This document shows positions 24,421 to 32,914 of a stretch of DNA of 56,130 nucleotides, piece by piece. Both the position numbers and the translations under genes were made by a program. Source of the stretch: Acidimicrobiia bacterium (GTDB lineage Bacteria > Actinomycetota > Acidimicrobiia > UBA2766); contig JAIBAC010000004.1 of the NCBI GenBank assembly GCA_019695375.1, positions 1 through 56,130 of the forward strand, given 5' to 3'. Under the pieces are notes generated by a model that searched no databases, was not told the DNA's origin, and saw nothing but the letters and a program-made list of their open reading frames with translations. The first letter of the stretch is position 1, and each line of letters opens with the position of its first letter.

Positions 24421-25845
24421 TTGAAGACCACAGTCACTTCCCTGCCCGGCAACCAGGTCCGGGTGGAAGTCGAGGTGTCCGAGGACGAGCTCTCGCCGGC
24501 GCTCGAGCGTGCAGCGCGTGAGATCGGTCGCAAGGTCAAGCTCAAGGGATTCCGTCCCGGCCGTATCCCGCGCAAGGTGCTGGAACGTCATGTCGGCCGT
24601 CGCGCGATCCTCGACGAGGCCGTGCCTGTGGCAGTGCCCGCGTTCCTCGCCGACGCCGTCGATGCGGAGGAGATCGACTGGGTCGGGCGGCCGACCGTCG
24701 ACGAGGTCGACGGCGGCCTCGACGCTCCACTGAGCTTCGTCGCGACCCTCGACCTGCGCCCGCAGGTGAGCATCGGCGACGTCGACGACATCGTCGTGAC
24801 CCTCGACGGTCCGGTGGCGCCGACGGAGGACGAGATCGAGTCCGAGATCGACGCCATCCGCGGCCGCTACGCGACGCTCGAGACGGTCACGCGGCCGGCA
24901 GCCGAAGGCGACCACGTCCTCATCAACCTCGAAGCCCACCGCAACACCGACAGCATCGAGGAGCTCACCCGCAACGACCTCCTCTACGAGCTCGGATCGG
25001 GGAACCTCGTCGAGGAGCTCGACACCGAGCTCAGCGGCGCCACCGCCGGCTCGATCCTGAAGTTCAACGCCACGCTGCCGGAGACGGCACCGTTCCACGC
25101 CGGCGAGGAGGTGAGCTTCGGTGTCCTCGTCAAGGAGGTCAAGCAACGTGTGCTGCCCGAGCTCACCGACGACTGGGTCGACGAGAACAGCGAGTTCGAC
25201 ACCGTCGACGCGATGCGGGCCGAGCTCATCGACCACCTGACGGCGAGCAAGCTCAACTACATGCGCCAGATGGCGCAGTCCAAGGCCGTCGACGCGCTCG
25301 TGGAACGTGCGGGAGTTCTCGTCCCCGAGTCGGTCGTCGAGCTCGAGCTCGACTCGCGCATCAACGAGCTCGTCCGCCAGTTGGCGAGCCAGGGCATCGA
25401 TCTCGGCGGCTATCTCGACGCCACCGGCGAGACCCTCGACTCGCTGCGCGACCGGTTCCGCCCCGAAGCCGAGAAGACACGGGCGGCGGACTTCGCGCTC
25501 AGTGCCTACGCGGAGGAGGCCGGCGTGTCGGTCTCGGATACGGACCTCGAACGCCTCGTCACCGTCCTGGCCGCGCAGGCGGGCAAGCACCCCAAGCAGA
25601 TGCGAAAGGAGCTCGAACGCTCCGGCCGCCTCGAATCCCTGAAGGAGTCGTTCACGCGCCAGAAGGCGCTCGGGACCCTGCTCGAGTCCGTCAAGGTCGT
25701 CGACGACGCCGGTGAGGCCGTGGACCTCTCCTTCCCGGAGGCCGACGACGACGAATCGGTGGCCGAGGCCGCCATCGCCGAGGCCGCAGACGACGACGAG
25801 CTCGCCGCGGACGACGACGAACCGTCTGCGTCCGGTGACGACTGA
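24421..25845 (+). CDS. tig: Trigger factor (ribosome-associated chaperone, prolyl isomerase)
   Basis: The protein is 474 aa. TTG 24421 is the start: it gives MKTTVTSLPGNQVRVEVEV, the family N-terminus, and GGAG lies 7-8 bases upstream with no ATG or GTG nearby. The N-terminal ribosome-binding domain carries GFRPGRIPRKVLE, which docks to ribosomal protein L23. A PPIase domain (about 155-240) and the helical chaperone domain follow. The C-terminus ends in a long acidic tail of about 35 residues made of Asp, Glu and Ala, longer than in E. coli. It leads the conserved tig-clpP-clpX order in which chaperone and protease genes are neighbours. The use of TTG may keep translation modest. Confidence 0.95.
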   Translation: MKTTVTSLPGNQVRVEVEVSEDELSPALERAAREIGRKVKLKGFRPGRIPRKVLERHVGRRAILDEAVPVAVPAFLADAVDAEEIDWVGRPTVDEVDGGLDAPLSFVATLDLRPQVSIGDVDDIVVTLDGPVAPTEDEIESEIDAIRGRYATLETVTRPAAEGDHVLINLEAHRNTDSIEELTRNDLLYELGSGNLVEELDTELSGATAGSILKFNATLPETAPFHAGEEVSFGVLVKEVKQRVLPELTDDWVDENSEFDTVDAMRAELIDHLTASKLNYMRQMAQSKAVDALVERAGVLVPESVVELELDSRINELVRQLASQGIDLGGYLDATGETLDSLRDRFRPEAEKTRAADFALSAYAEEAGVSVSDTDLERLVTVLAAQAGKHPKQMRKELERSGRLESLKESFTRQKALGTLLESVKVVDDAGEAVDLSFPEADDDESVAEAAIAEAADDDELAADDDEPSASGDD

Positions 25846-26004
25846 CCAGGTCAGAGGCCGCATGCGCAACACGGACGCGTCCCCCTCGGATTCGCAGTAA
25901 GGTGGGCGACAACGCCGGCGCCCCAGTGGCCTTTCCCTGCCGGCCAGTCGGTCAACCAGAGCAACGGCGATTACGTCTTCCAGGCCAAGCCCCAGAGGAT
26001 CCGG

Positions 26005-26610
26005 ATGCAGAACCTGATCATCCCGACCGTCATCGAGCAGACCCCCCGTGGTGAGCGGCACTCCGACATCTACTCGCGGCTGCTGCACGACCGGATCATC
26101 TTCGTCGGCACCCCGATCGACGGACAGGTGTCGAACCTCGTGATGGCCCAGCTCCTGTTCCTCGAGAGCGAGGACCCCGACAAGGACATCGCCATCTACA
26201 TCAACAGCCCCGGCGGTGAGATCGACGGGCTCATGGCGATGTACGACACGATCCAGTTCATCAAGCCACAGGTCTCGACGGTGTGCATGGGCCTCGCCGC
26301 CAGCGCCGCGGCCGTCCTCCTCGCCGCCGGCGCACCGGGCAAGCGCTTCGCCCTCCCGAACGCACGCGTGCTCATCCACCAGCCACACGGTGGCGCCCAG
26401 GGCCAGGCGGTCGACATCGAGATCCAGGCCAAAGAGATCATCCGCATGCGCGACACCCTCAACGAGATCCTCGCCGAGCACACCGGCCAGCCCCTGGAGC
26501 GTGTGGCTCGCGACACCGACCGCGACTACATCATGAGCGCCCAAGAGGCCAAGGACTACGGCATGATCGACGAGGTCTTCGTGTCGCGCAAGCTCAAGGC
26601 CGCAAGCTGA
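26005..26610 (+). CDS. clpP: ATP-dependent Clp protease proteolytic subunit
   Basis: The protein is 201 aa. The catalytic triad is Ser100 (GLAASAAA), His125 (LIHQPHGG) and Asp174 ([10 protein letters not shown]), the same spacing as in E. coli ClpP. The [12 protein letters not shown] form of the serine motif is that of actinobacterial ClpP2 rather than the AASMGA of ClpP1. The N-terminus [27 protein letters not shown] is typical, with a short propeptide. It forms the degradation chamber used by ClpX, whose gene follows 61 bp downstream. Most Actinobacteria have clpP1 and clpP2 side by side at this place; here there is just one. The 159-bp gap from tig has no obvious gene. Confidence 0.95.
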   Translation: MQNLIIPTVIEQTPRGERHSDIYSRLLHDRIIFVGTPIDGQVSNLVMAQLLFLESEDPDKDIAIYINSPGGEIDGLMAMYDTIQFIKPQVSTVCMGLAASAAAVLLAAGAPGKRFALPNARVLIHQPHGGAQGQAVDIEIQAKEIIRMRDTLNEILAEHTGQPLERVARDTDRDYIMSAQEAKDYGMIDEVFVSRKLKAAS

Positions 26611-26671
26611 CCTAAGCGAGACGGTGCTGTGAGCGGACCAGGTCCGGTCACAGGACTCGGGGAGTGAGCAA

Positions 26672-27964
26672 ATGGCGAAGTTCGGCGATGGGGGTGAGCT
26701 CCTCAAGTGCAGCTTCTGCGGCAAGTCCCAGAAGCAGGTCAAGAAGCTGATCGCGGGTCCCGGCGTCTACATCTGCGACGAGTGCATCGAGCTCTGCAAC
26801 GAGATCATCGAGGAGGAGCTCTCCGAGACCACCGAGCTCGGCCTCGAGGAGCTGCCCAAGCCGAAGGAGATCTACGAGTTCCTGAACGAGTACATCATCG
26901 GTCAGGACGAGTCGAAGCGCTCCCTCGCGGTGGCGGTCTACAACCACTACAAGCGGGTCCAGGTCGGTGCCCAGGGTGAGGGCGAGGTCGAGCTCGCGAA
27001 GTCGAACATCGTCCTGCTCGGCCCGACCGGCTGTGGCAAGACCCTCCTCGCGCAGACGCTCGCCAAGATGCTGAACGTCCCGTTCGCGATCGCCGACGCG
27101 ACCGCGCTCACCGAAGCCGGCTACGTCGGCGAGGATGTCGAGAACATCCTCCTCAAGCTGATCCAGGCCGCCGACTACGACGTGAAGAAGGCCGAGACCG
27201 GGATCATCTACATCGACGAGGTCGACAAGATCGCACGCAAGAGCGAGAACCCGTCGATCACCCGTGATGTCTCCGGCGAGGGCGTGCAGCAGGCGCTCCT
27301 CAAGATCCTCGAGGGCACGCAGGCGTCGGTGCCACCCCAGGGCGGGCGCAAGCACCCGCACCAGGAGTTCATCCAGATCGACACGACCAACATCCTGTTC
27401 ATCTGCGGCGGCGCCTTCGCCGGGCTCGACAAGATCATCGAGCGACGCATCGGCAACAAGGGCGTCGGCTTCGGCGCCGACGTGCGTTCGATGTCCCAGA
27501 AGGACGTCGGCGAGGTCTACTCCAAGGTCCTGCCCGAGGACCTGATGAAGTTCGGGCTCATCCCCGAGTTCATCGGACGCCTCCCGGTCATGAGCGCAGT
27601 GCACAGCCTCGACAACGAGGCGCTCGTGCGCATCCTCGTCGAGCCGCGCAACGCCCTTGTCAAGCAGTACAAGAAGTTCTTCGAGTTCGACGGCGTCGAT
27701 CTGCAGTTCACCGACGACGCCCTCGAGGCCATCGCCGATCAGGCGATCGAACGCGGCACCGGCGCCCGCGGCCTGCGTGCGATCCTCGAGGAGGTCCTCC
27801 TCGACGTCATGTACGACATCCCGTCGCGGCGCGACATCACCCAGTGCGTGATCACCAAGGAGGTCGTCGTCGACCGGGTGCCGCCGACCCTGGTGCCACG
27901 TGTCGACCGCGCCGAGCGCTCCTCCAAGGACGTCGACGACCGCGGCGAAGAGGCGACCGCCTGA
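26672..27964 (+). CDS. clpX: ATP-dependent Clp protease ATP-binding subunit ClpX
   Basis: The protein is 430 aa. The N-terminal zinc-binding domain has CSFCGKSQ and CDECIELC. The AAA+ module has Walker [13 protein letters not shown], pore loop GYVGEDVE, Walker [12 protein letters not shown] and the arginine/sensor region [14 protein letters not shown]. The ClpP-docking loop is in [17 protein letters not shown], where the canonical IGF tripeptide appears as VGF. ClpX unfolds tagged substrates and feeds them to ClpP encoded just upstream. GGGGAG lies 8-9 bases before the ATG. The valS gene that follows clpX in Streptomyces is absent; an unknown antisense gene and a secreted alpha-toroid gene lie there. 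Confidence 0.96.
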   Translation: MAKFGDGGELLKCSFCGKSQKQVKKLIAGPGVYICDECIELCNEIIEEELSETTELGLEELPKPKEIYEFLNEYIIGQDESKRSLAVAVYNHYKRVQVGAQGEGEVELAKSNIVLLGPTGCGKTLLAQTLAKMLNVPFAIADATALTEAGYVGEDVENILLKLIQAADYDVKKAETGIIYIDEVDKIARKSENPSITRDVSGEGVQQALLKILEGTQASVPPQGGRKHPHQEFIQIDTTNILFICGGAFAGLDKIIERRIGNKGVGFGADVRSMSQKDVGEVYSKVLPEDLMKFGLIPEFIGRLPVMSAVHSLDNEALVRILVEPRNALVKQYKKFFEFDGVDLQFTDDALEAIADQAIERGTGARGLRAILEEVLLDVMYDIPSRRDITQCVITKEVVVDRVPPTLVPRVDRAERSSKDVDDRGEEATA

Positions 27965-28017
27965 GCCATCGGCCAGGTCAGCAGACGCCCGGTGCCCGAT
28001 CGTGCCCGTCGCCGGTC

Positions 28018-28794
28018 TCAGGGCTGCATCACGACACATGGGACGGTCGCGGTCGCCCGCACTCTCGTGGTCCGTGTGAACGTGTTCGCCGTCGAGCAGT
28101 GCCAGCGCATGACGAGGCCGTTGACCGAGATGCCCAGCTCGCGCAGGCGACGCGGGGTCGGGTGGTCAGGTCGGCGGGCGCTCAGGTGGAAGCCGAAGCC
28201 GGCGACACCGAGCGGTCGTAGGGTCTGCGGACCGATGGTCGACGCGAGCGGCTGCTGGTGCGGCTCGAAGCCGCCGCGGCGCAGGCCCTCGGACTTCGGG
28301 GTGTGGACCTCGAGGCGGTCGGCCGGCACTGCGAGGACGAGCAGCGTCATCGACGCCTCGAGCTCGGGATCGCGCCGCGACCCGACGGAGACGCCGGCAT
28401 TGGTGCGGCCCTCCGCTCCCGGCACCCCGACGAAGGCCGACAGCTCGGACACACCGGCGATCGGCCGGTCGCCGAGGTCGATCTCGAAGCCGGCGAGAAC
28501 AGCCACGAGCCGCGTTCCCTCCGGCTCGCTGCCGAGGTCGAAGGGCCACTCCACGAGCCCGCTGCCGCGGCGACGGCTGAGCCGGACCTCGCCGACGGTG
28601 TGAACGCCGTAGGCGACGGGGTCGTGCCAGCGCGCCTCGGCGAAGACCGTCTCGGCGACGCCGTCACCGAGATCAACACCGAGAGTGGCGGAATCGGGGT
28701 CGAGGGCGAGGCGCTGCAACCCGTGGGGACGCTTGCGGCACCGGTAGCGAAAGTGCCAGAGCGCGTCGACGAGGGGGGCCTCCATCCTGGACAT
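28018..28794 (-). CDS. Hypothetical protein between clpX and the alpha-toroid gene
   Basis: The protein is 258 aa from ATG 28794. I do not recognise the family. It is beta-rich with regular alternation of charged and hydrophobic residues (LGVDLGDGVAETVFAEARWHDPVAYGVHTVGEVRLSR is one stretch in the first third), an acidic middle and a basic C-terminus with two late cysteines. It has no signal peptide or membrane segment. A TACGCT box exactly 8 bases before the ATG and no ribosome binding site match the leaderless pattern seen at other real genes here, which is the best evidence that it is expressed. The opposite-strand frame over the same DNA looks like a shadow. Confidence 0.58.
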   Translation of the reverse strand: MSRMEAPLVDALWHFRYRCRKRPHGLQRLALDPDSATLGVDLGDGVAETVFAEARWHDPVAYGVHTVGEVRLSRRRGSGLVEWPFDLGSEPEGTRLVAVLAGFEIDLGDRPIAGVSELSAFVGVPGAEGRTNAGVSVGSRRDPELEASMTLLVLAVPADRLEVHTPKSEGLRRGGFEPHQQPLASTIGPQTLRPLGVAGFGFHLSARRPDHPTPRRLRELGISVNGLVMRWHCSTANTFTRTTRVRATATVPCVVMQP

Positions 28795-28802
28795 GTGAAG
28801 GG

Positions 28803-28808
28803 AGCGTA
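28803..28808 (-). promoter_or_regulatory. -10 box TACGCT of a probable leaderless promoter (hypothetical gene)
   Basis: On the minus strand TACGCT ends 8 bases before ATG 28794. It lies back to back with the promoter of the alpha-toroid leader. Confidence 0.45.
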
Positions 28809-28858
28809 GGCGCAGGTTGGGGTACTTGCCTGCGCTGGCGACGCGAAGGAGTGCGGGG

Positions 28859-28864
28859 TACCAT
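28859..28864 (+). promoter_or_regulatory. -10 box TACCAT, start of the structured leader
   Basis: TACCAT is the only good -10 candidate between the divergent gene and the alpha-toroid start. It would place transcription start near 28871, giving a leader of about 170 nt. Confidence 0.4.
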
Positions 28865-28869
28865 CGCCC

Positions 28870-29041
28870 CCGTCTCCTCACGAGACCGCGCAGAGTGGAG
28901 CGGGTGTGCACCGTGGGTGATCTCGAGGAGGAGTCGGCGGGCCAGGGAGCGAAAGCTCCCGAAGGGGCGGAGCTCCGGGTGCGTCGAGCAAGGTGGCAGG
29001 ACGCCGACGAGAGCCGCCGAGTGGAGCAGGGGAAAGTGGCA
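28870..29041 (+). ncRNA. Structured 5' leader, candidate cis-regulatory RNA (no known class)
   Basis: A closing stem can form between GTCGGCG (28933-28939) and CGCCGAC (29002-29008). Inside it GGGAGC-GAAA-GCTCCC (28945-28960) is a perfect 6-bp hairpin with a GAAA tetraloop. The self-complementary CGGAGCTCCG (28968-28977) follows. The enclosing segment is about 75 nt, the size of a riboswitch aptamer. I compared it by eye with cobalamin, cyclic di-AMP, cyclic di-GMP-I, glycine, TPP and SAM classes and found no diagnostic core. Open frame exists through here in phase with the downstream gene, but its translation does not look like protein. Confidence 0.45.
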
Positions 29042-30586
29042 ATGGGTCTCCCGGGTGGAAATCGGATGAGAAGGGGATCGGTCGTGGCCGACAATCGCGT
29101 CGCCGGCCCGGTGCGCAAGCGGAGAGGGTGGACGCGTCGCACGCGTGTGGGTGCGGTGGTCGCAGCGGCGGCCCTCGGCCTCGGCGTCGTGGCGTTGCCT
29201 TCCGCCGACGCCCAGATCGACTGGGCCAAGCGCGACACCGACATCCAGCTCCACCGCGGCCAGTACAACGCGGTGATCAACTGCAACATCGGCGGCAACC
29301 AGCTCAACCTCCCCGCGTGGAGCTGCTGGGCCGGAAACAGCCACTACTTCGGCTGGTGGCTGGTCCCGAACTACCTGAAGCCGACGAACACGGTGCAGCA
29401 CCCCGAGCAGGTCATCAAGATCGGAGAGGACGGCGCCTTCAACGCCGACCTCGACGCAACCCTCGCTGCACTGCTCGCCGTGGCGACGCGTGCCCAGGCC
29501 GCGAACATCCCGCAGTCGCAGTGGAACCAGACGAACGCGGGCCAGGCCGTCAAGGACGCCGCCAACCCGACGTCGGGCACCAGCGCCACCGACTACGTCA
29601 AGAACGCCATCTCGGGCGGCTGCCCGGCATCGCTCGAACTGACCGCACGTGCGGGGTACTACCTCTTCCTCGTGGGTGAGTCGGCGTCGCAGGGCAGCTG
29701 CAACGTCTACGACACGATCCACGCCAGCTACAACGGCAGCGGCCAGTTCGGCGCCGGCCTGCGCGACACGATCTGGTCGTGGTACGCGGTGGCGTCGTTC
29801 GCGAGCCAGGACCCCGTCGCAGCCGCGTTCCGCGACGAGATCAGCGGTGCCGTCGCTACCTACATCAAGAGCCAGCAGAAGGCCGACGGGAGCTGGGGAG
29901 ACGCCCCGATCATCGACTTCCGCACGACCGCCGAAGCGGTCATGGCGCTGCTCTCCAACGGTGGCACTCCTCAGGACCCCGAGATCGTGAACGCGATAAA
30001 CGTGCTCGCCGGCCACCAGAACGACGACGGCGGCTTCGGCTACATGGACCAGAGCGCCGAGGAGCCGGTGAGGCTCACCAACACCCGCGACACGTCCTAC
30101 GTCGCGATGATGGCCAACTCCGTCGTCAAGGGCGCGCAGGACCAGCAGACGATGTTCGCCTTCACGCAGGGACCGCCGTGGGTCAACAACCAGGCCGTCC
30201 ACCACACCGGCTACCAGGCCCTCCTCGAGATCCTGAGCGACTACCTGCTGCGCCAGCCGGGATGTGACCCCGAGGACCCGAACGTGTGCACCGGTCCCGG
30301 CCTCCGCTACGACCCCGACACCCAAGACGGCGAGGGACGTTTCCGGGCGACGGTCGGCGACATCGACGACGACCCGCTCACCCCGGCCGACACCCCCGAG
30401 CAGATCCAGGACACGCGCCACTCCTCCGACGCGGTGTTCGGGTTGATCTGGTACCACCCGATCGTGGGGGTCGTGAAGGGCGACGGCGGCAACGTCAACC
30501 CCACCGACGTCTGCACCACCAACCCCGAGGACCCGTCCTGCACGGCCGTGTCCCCGGTGACGGCGCAGCCGAACGTGACAGGCTGA
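29042..30586 (+). CDS. Secreted alpha-toroid protein (prenyltransferase/squalene-cyclase-like repeats)
   Basis: The protein is 514 aa from ATG 29042 (AGGGGAAAG upstream); ATG 29066 is a possible alternative giving 506 aa. A basic n-region, a hydrophobic core at about 36-52 and a cleavage site near ADA-Q (57) form a Sec signal. The body has repeated helical hairpins with QxxDGSWG (SQQKADGSWG) and GHQNDDGGFG motifs, as in the alpha/alpha toroid of squalene cyclases, prenyltransferases and vitamin B12-binding proteins. The DxDD catalytic motif of cyclases is not seen. Several Cys pairs, including PGCDPEDPNVC at the C-terminus, suit an extracellular protein. Ligand binding rather than catalysis is my guess. 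A structured leader precedes it. Confidence 0.75.
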   Translation: MGLPGGNRMRRGSVVADNRVAGPVRKRRGWTRRTRVGAVVAAAALGLGVVALPSADAQIDWAKRDTDIQLHRGQYNAVINCNIGGNQLNLPAWSCWAGNSHYFGWWLVPNYLKPTNTVQHPEQVIKIGEDGAFNADLDATLAALLAVATRAQAANIPQSQWNQTNAGQAVKDAANPTSGTSATDYVKNAISGGCPASLELTARAGYYLFLVGESASQGSCNVYDTIHASYNGSGQFGAGLRDTIWSWYAVASFASQDPVAAAFRDEISGAVATYIKSQQKADGSWGDAPIIDFRTTAEAVMALLSNGGTPQDPEIVNAINVLAGHQNDDGGFGYMDQSAEEPVRLTNTRDTSYVAMMANSVVKGAQDQQTMFAFTQGPPWVNNQAVHHTGYQALLEILSDYLLRQPGCDPEDPNVCTGPGLRYDPDTQDGEGRFRATVGDIDDDPLTPADTPEQIQDTRHSSDAVFGLIWYHPIVGVVKGDGGNVNPTDVCTTNPEDPSCTAVSPVTAQPNVTG

Positions 30587-30648
30587 GTCGCCGCAGCGTC
30601 CCGGCGGCCGCCGGCGGGCCGGGCCGCGGCGGAGCGGGGAGCTGGGGC

Positions 30649-30654
30649 TACGGT
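30649..30654 (+). promoter_or_regulatory. -10 box TACGGT of a probable leaderless promoter (folC)
   Basis: TACGGT ends 6 bases before GTG 30661 and no ribosome binding site is present. Confidence 0.4.
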
Positions 30655-30660
30655 GGGTCG

Positions 30661-31947
30661 GTGACCTATCCCGAAGCCCTCGCATACCTCGACTCGCTGC
30701 TCCAACGCGGGATCGCGCCCGGCCTCGACCGCATGCGCGCGGCCATGGACCTGCTTGCAGAGCCGCAGGCGAGCTACGACGTCGTGCACGTGACGGGAAC
30801 CAACGGGAAGACGTCGGTCGCGCGGATGGTGTCGGCGATCCTCGTGGCCGCCGGCTTGCGCTGCGGGCTCTACACGTCCCCGCACCTCGAGTCGGTGACC
30901 GAGCGCGTCGTGGTCAACGGCGACGCGATCGGACACGACGAGCTCGCCGAGGCCGTGACCTACCTGCAGCCGATCCTCGCCGCCGTCGAGGAGACCTGCG
31001 CGAGCGCCCCCACCTACTTCGAGGCGGTCACGATCCTGGCGTTGCAGCACTTCGCCGCCGAGGCGTGTGCCGCCGCCGTGCTCGAAGTCGGCCTCGGCGG
31101 CACCTACGACGCCACCAACGTCGCAGACGGCGTCGTCGCAGTGGTGACCAACGTGGCCGTCGACCACGTCGAGTTCCTCGGGCCCGACCCCCTCGGGATC
31201 GCAGTGGAGAAGGCCGGTGTCATCAAAGACGGCGCCGTGGCCGTCACAGGCGTCGACTCACCCGAGCTGCTCAGCGTCCTCGACCGCCGTTGCCGCGAGG
31301 TCGGTGCCGCAGCGCTCTGGCGTCTCGGTCACGAGGTGCGGGTCGAGGCCGTGACGCCCGCTCTCGGAGGCCTCGTCGTCGACGTGGCCACACCGAGCGG
31401 CACCCACTCAGGCGTGGAGGTGCCGCTGCTCGGAGCGTTCCAAGCCACCAACGCGGCTCTTGCGATTGCGGCCGCGGAGGCGTTCATGGGCCGCCGCCTC
31501 GACGGCGCGGTGCTGGCCGAAGCGATGGCGGGCCTGACCGTGCCGGGGCGGCTCGAGGTGGTCGCACAGCGTCCCCTGACCGTGCTCGACGGGGCGCACA
31601 ACCCGGCGGGTGTCGCGGCGCTGATGGCGACACTGCGCGAGGTGTTCCACTTCGACGACCTGCTCGTCGTGTGCGGTGTGCTCGGTGACAAGGACGTCGG
31701 TGGCGTCGTCGGCCCGCTGGCTGCGGCCGCGGACAGGTTCTACGCCACCTCGCCCGACTCGGAGCGTGCAGCGGATCTCGTCGCCGTCGCGGATGCGGCC
31801 GAGGCGGCCGGGGCGGAGGTCTTCGAGGAGCCGGGCGTCGCGGCGGCGCTGCAGGTCGCGAGAGACGATGCCGGGCCCCATGACATGGTCCTCGTCACCG
31901 GGTCGCTCACGACGGTCGCCGAAGCCCGTTCCGCGCTCTCCCTCTGA
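30661..31947 (+). CDS. folC: Folylpolyglutamate synthase / dihydrofolate synthase
   Basis: The protein is 428 aa from GTG 30661. It belongs to the Mur ligase superfamily and adds glutamate to dihydropteroate or folates. The ATP loop is GTNGKTS (46-52). YTSPHLESVTERVVVNG is the FolC folate-contact motif, EVGLGGTYDATN carries the Mg-binding Glu, and VDHVEFLG plus a central LxGxFQ-TN (LLGAFQATNAALA) lead to the C-terminal domain with LDGAHNPAG. The order and spacing are complete. Frames extending upstream to 30286 overlap the alpha-toroid gene and are not used. In Streptomyces and relatives folC lies between valS and ndk; here the ndk side is conserved. Confidence 0.93.
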   Translation: MTYPEALAYLDSLLQRGIAPGLDRMRAAMDLLAEPQASYDVVHVTGTNGKTSVARMVSAILVAAGLRCGLYTSPHLESVTERVVVNGDAIGHDELAEAVTYLQPILAAVEETCASAPTYFEAVTILALQHFAAEACAAAVLEVGLGGTYDATNVADGVVAVVTNVAVDHVEFLGPDPLGIAVEKAGVIKDGAVAVTGVDSPELLSVLDRRCREVGAAALWRLGHEVRVEAVTPALGGLVVDVATPSGTHSGVEVPLLGAFQATNAALAIAAAEAFMGRRLDGAVLAEAMAGLTVPGRLEVVAQRPLTVLDGAHNPAGVAALMATLREVFHFDDLLVVCGVLGDKDVGGVVGPLAAAADRFYATSPDSERAADLVAVADAAEAAGAEVFEEPGVAAALQVARDDAGPHDMVLVTGSLTTVAEARSALSL

Positions 31948-31970
31948 CGCGCGGGGCAGGGATTTCGCGG

Positions 31971-32249
31971 TCAGTCGGTGTCGTCGAGGCCGATGTCGCG
32001 CAGGATCTCGTCGGGCAGGCGCACCGAACCGATGCTGGACTCGTACTCGGCGACGTGCTTGGCGAGCGCCCGGGTCAGGACCCAAGCGTGATGGGGGCTC
32101 ATGCGCACCGTGGCCACGTTCTTCTGCTCGCCGGGCGACTCCGTCGACAAGCCGAAGTCGAGGACGAACGAGTAGGGGGTCACTGAGATTCGCACCGAAT
32201 CGGTGTAGTACTCCGGGACCGCGCTGCCCTCGAGATGCGATGTGTCCAT
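31971..32249 (-). CDS. DUF3467-like small protein
   Basis: The protein is 92 aa from ATG 32249. The sequence EYYTDSVRISVTPYSFVLDFGLST followed by NVATVRMSPHHAWVLTRALAKHVAEYES is that of the DUF3467 family: a short beta-hairpin-helix protein with the motif SP-HA--L---L. Function is unknown. It is antisense between folC and ndk. A TACGCT box 6 bases before the ATG and no ribosome binding site indicate a leaderless transcript, and this favours 32249 over an upstream in-frame ATG at 32294. Confidence 0.8.
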   Translation of the reverse strand: MDTSHLEGSAVPEYYTDSVRISVTPYSFVLDFGLSTESPGEQKNVATVRMSPHHAWVLTRALAKHVAEYESSIGSVRLPDEILRDIGLDDTD

Positions 32250-32255
32250 GTCGGG

Positions 32256-32261
32256 AGCGTA
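32256..32261 (-). promoter_or_regulatory. -10 box TACGCT of a probable leaderless promoter (DUF3467 gene)
   Basis: On the minus strand TACGCT ends 6 bases before ATG 32249. Confidence 0.45.
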
Positions 32262-32355
32262 CAAGTCGCCTCGCACCTCGCGCTTGCACGCCACTACCTT
32301 GCGCCACTGACCCGAGCCGACGCGGCGCGAGCGCCGACCAGCCTAGGAGTGTGGA

Positions 32356-32766
32356 GTGGAGCGAACCCTGGTCCTCATCAAGCCCGACGGCGTCAGGCGC
32401 AAGCTCGTCGGCGAGATCATCGCCAGGTTCGAGCGCAAGGGCCTCACGATCGTCGCCGGCGAGGTCCGCTCCCTCGACGTCGACACGGCGCAGCGCCACT
32501 ACGCCGAGCACGCGGACAAGCCGTTCTTCGGTGAGCTCGTCGAGTTCATCACCGGCGGTCCGCTCGCCGCCCTGGTGCTCGAAGGCCCCGACGCCGTGAA
32601 GGTCGTGCGCACGCTGATGGGCACGACCAACCCCGTCGAGTCCGCGCCGGGCACGATCAGGGGTGACTTCGGGATCCTCCTGACCGAGAACCTCGTCCAC
32701 GGCTCCGACTCTCCCGAGTCCGCCGCGCGTGAGATCGCGTTGTTCTTCCCGCGCTTGGCCGGCTGA
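32356..32766 (+). CDS. ndk: Nucleoside diphosphate kinase
   Basis: The protein is 136 aa from GTG 32356, with AGGAG 8 bases upstream. It transfers the gamma phosphate between nucleoside di- and triphosphates. The phosphorylated residue is His115 in [12 protein letters not shown], the first strand is [12 protein letters not shown], and the Kpn-loop region is [24 protein letters not shown]. Length and motifs are those of the hexameric bacterial enzyme. It lies between folC and mreB as in other Actinobacteria. The 148-bp gap to mreB suggests that the elongation operon has its own promoter. Confidence 0.95.
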   Translation: MERTLVLIKPDGVRRKLVGEIIARFERKGLTIVAGEVRSLDVDTAQRHYAEHADKPFFGELVEFITGGPLAALVLEGPDAVKVVRTLMGTTNPVESAPGTIRGDFGILLTENLVHGSDSPESAAREIALFFPRLAG

Positions 32767-32914
32767 TCCGGCGTAGTGCGACCGCGTCGCGTATCGTCGG
32801 GGAGGCATCGCCCGAGCGTCGCATTGGCCGTACCCGGCAAGTGTCTCTAGGATCGGCAACTCCATTGGCCTGAGCCGGCGTTCCAGCCCCCGCGACGAAC
32901 CTCGGAGTCCCACT
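32767..32914 (+). promoter_or_regulatory. Leader region upstream of mreB
   Basis: This 148-bp gap has no gene. A GTGTCTCTAGGATCGG segment near 32840 could include a promoter (CTAGGAT). No strong ribosome binding site is visible before ATG 32915. Confidence 0.3.

Noticed and set aside
25846-26004. ClgR operator upstream of clpP
   Set aside because: A TTCGCAGTAAGGTGGGCGA segment is loosely similar to ClgR sites, but the spacing and half-sites do not match well enough to call.
23578-26742. Very long open frame on the minus strand across the tRNA-Gly/Pro region, tig and clpP
   Set aside because: It crosses tRNA genes and repeat units and is antisense to tig and clpP. It stays open because of the GC-rich third positions. 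The repeated peptide in it (VGTRNGV...) is a translation of the 62-bp repeat.
28258-28809. Plus-strand frame opposite the 28018-28794 gene
   Set aside because: Its translation is a low-complexity Ala/Glu/Arg pattern typical of a shadow, while the minus-strand gene has a well-placed -10 box.
28870-29041. Known riboswitch class (cobalamin, cyclic di-AMP, cyclic di-GMP-I, glycine, SAM, TPP) in the toroid leader
   Set aside because: Fragments resemble cyclic di-AMP (GGAGCGGG ... GGGTGA) and glycine (CGAAGGGGC) elements, but the diagnostic cores such as GCTAACC or the CTCAGG side are missing.
28673-30685. 670-codon minus-strand frame over the toroid gene
   Set aside because: It is a GC-rich shadow. 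The plus-strand frame has a signal peptide and repeat motifs.
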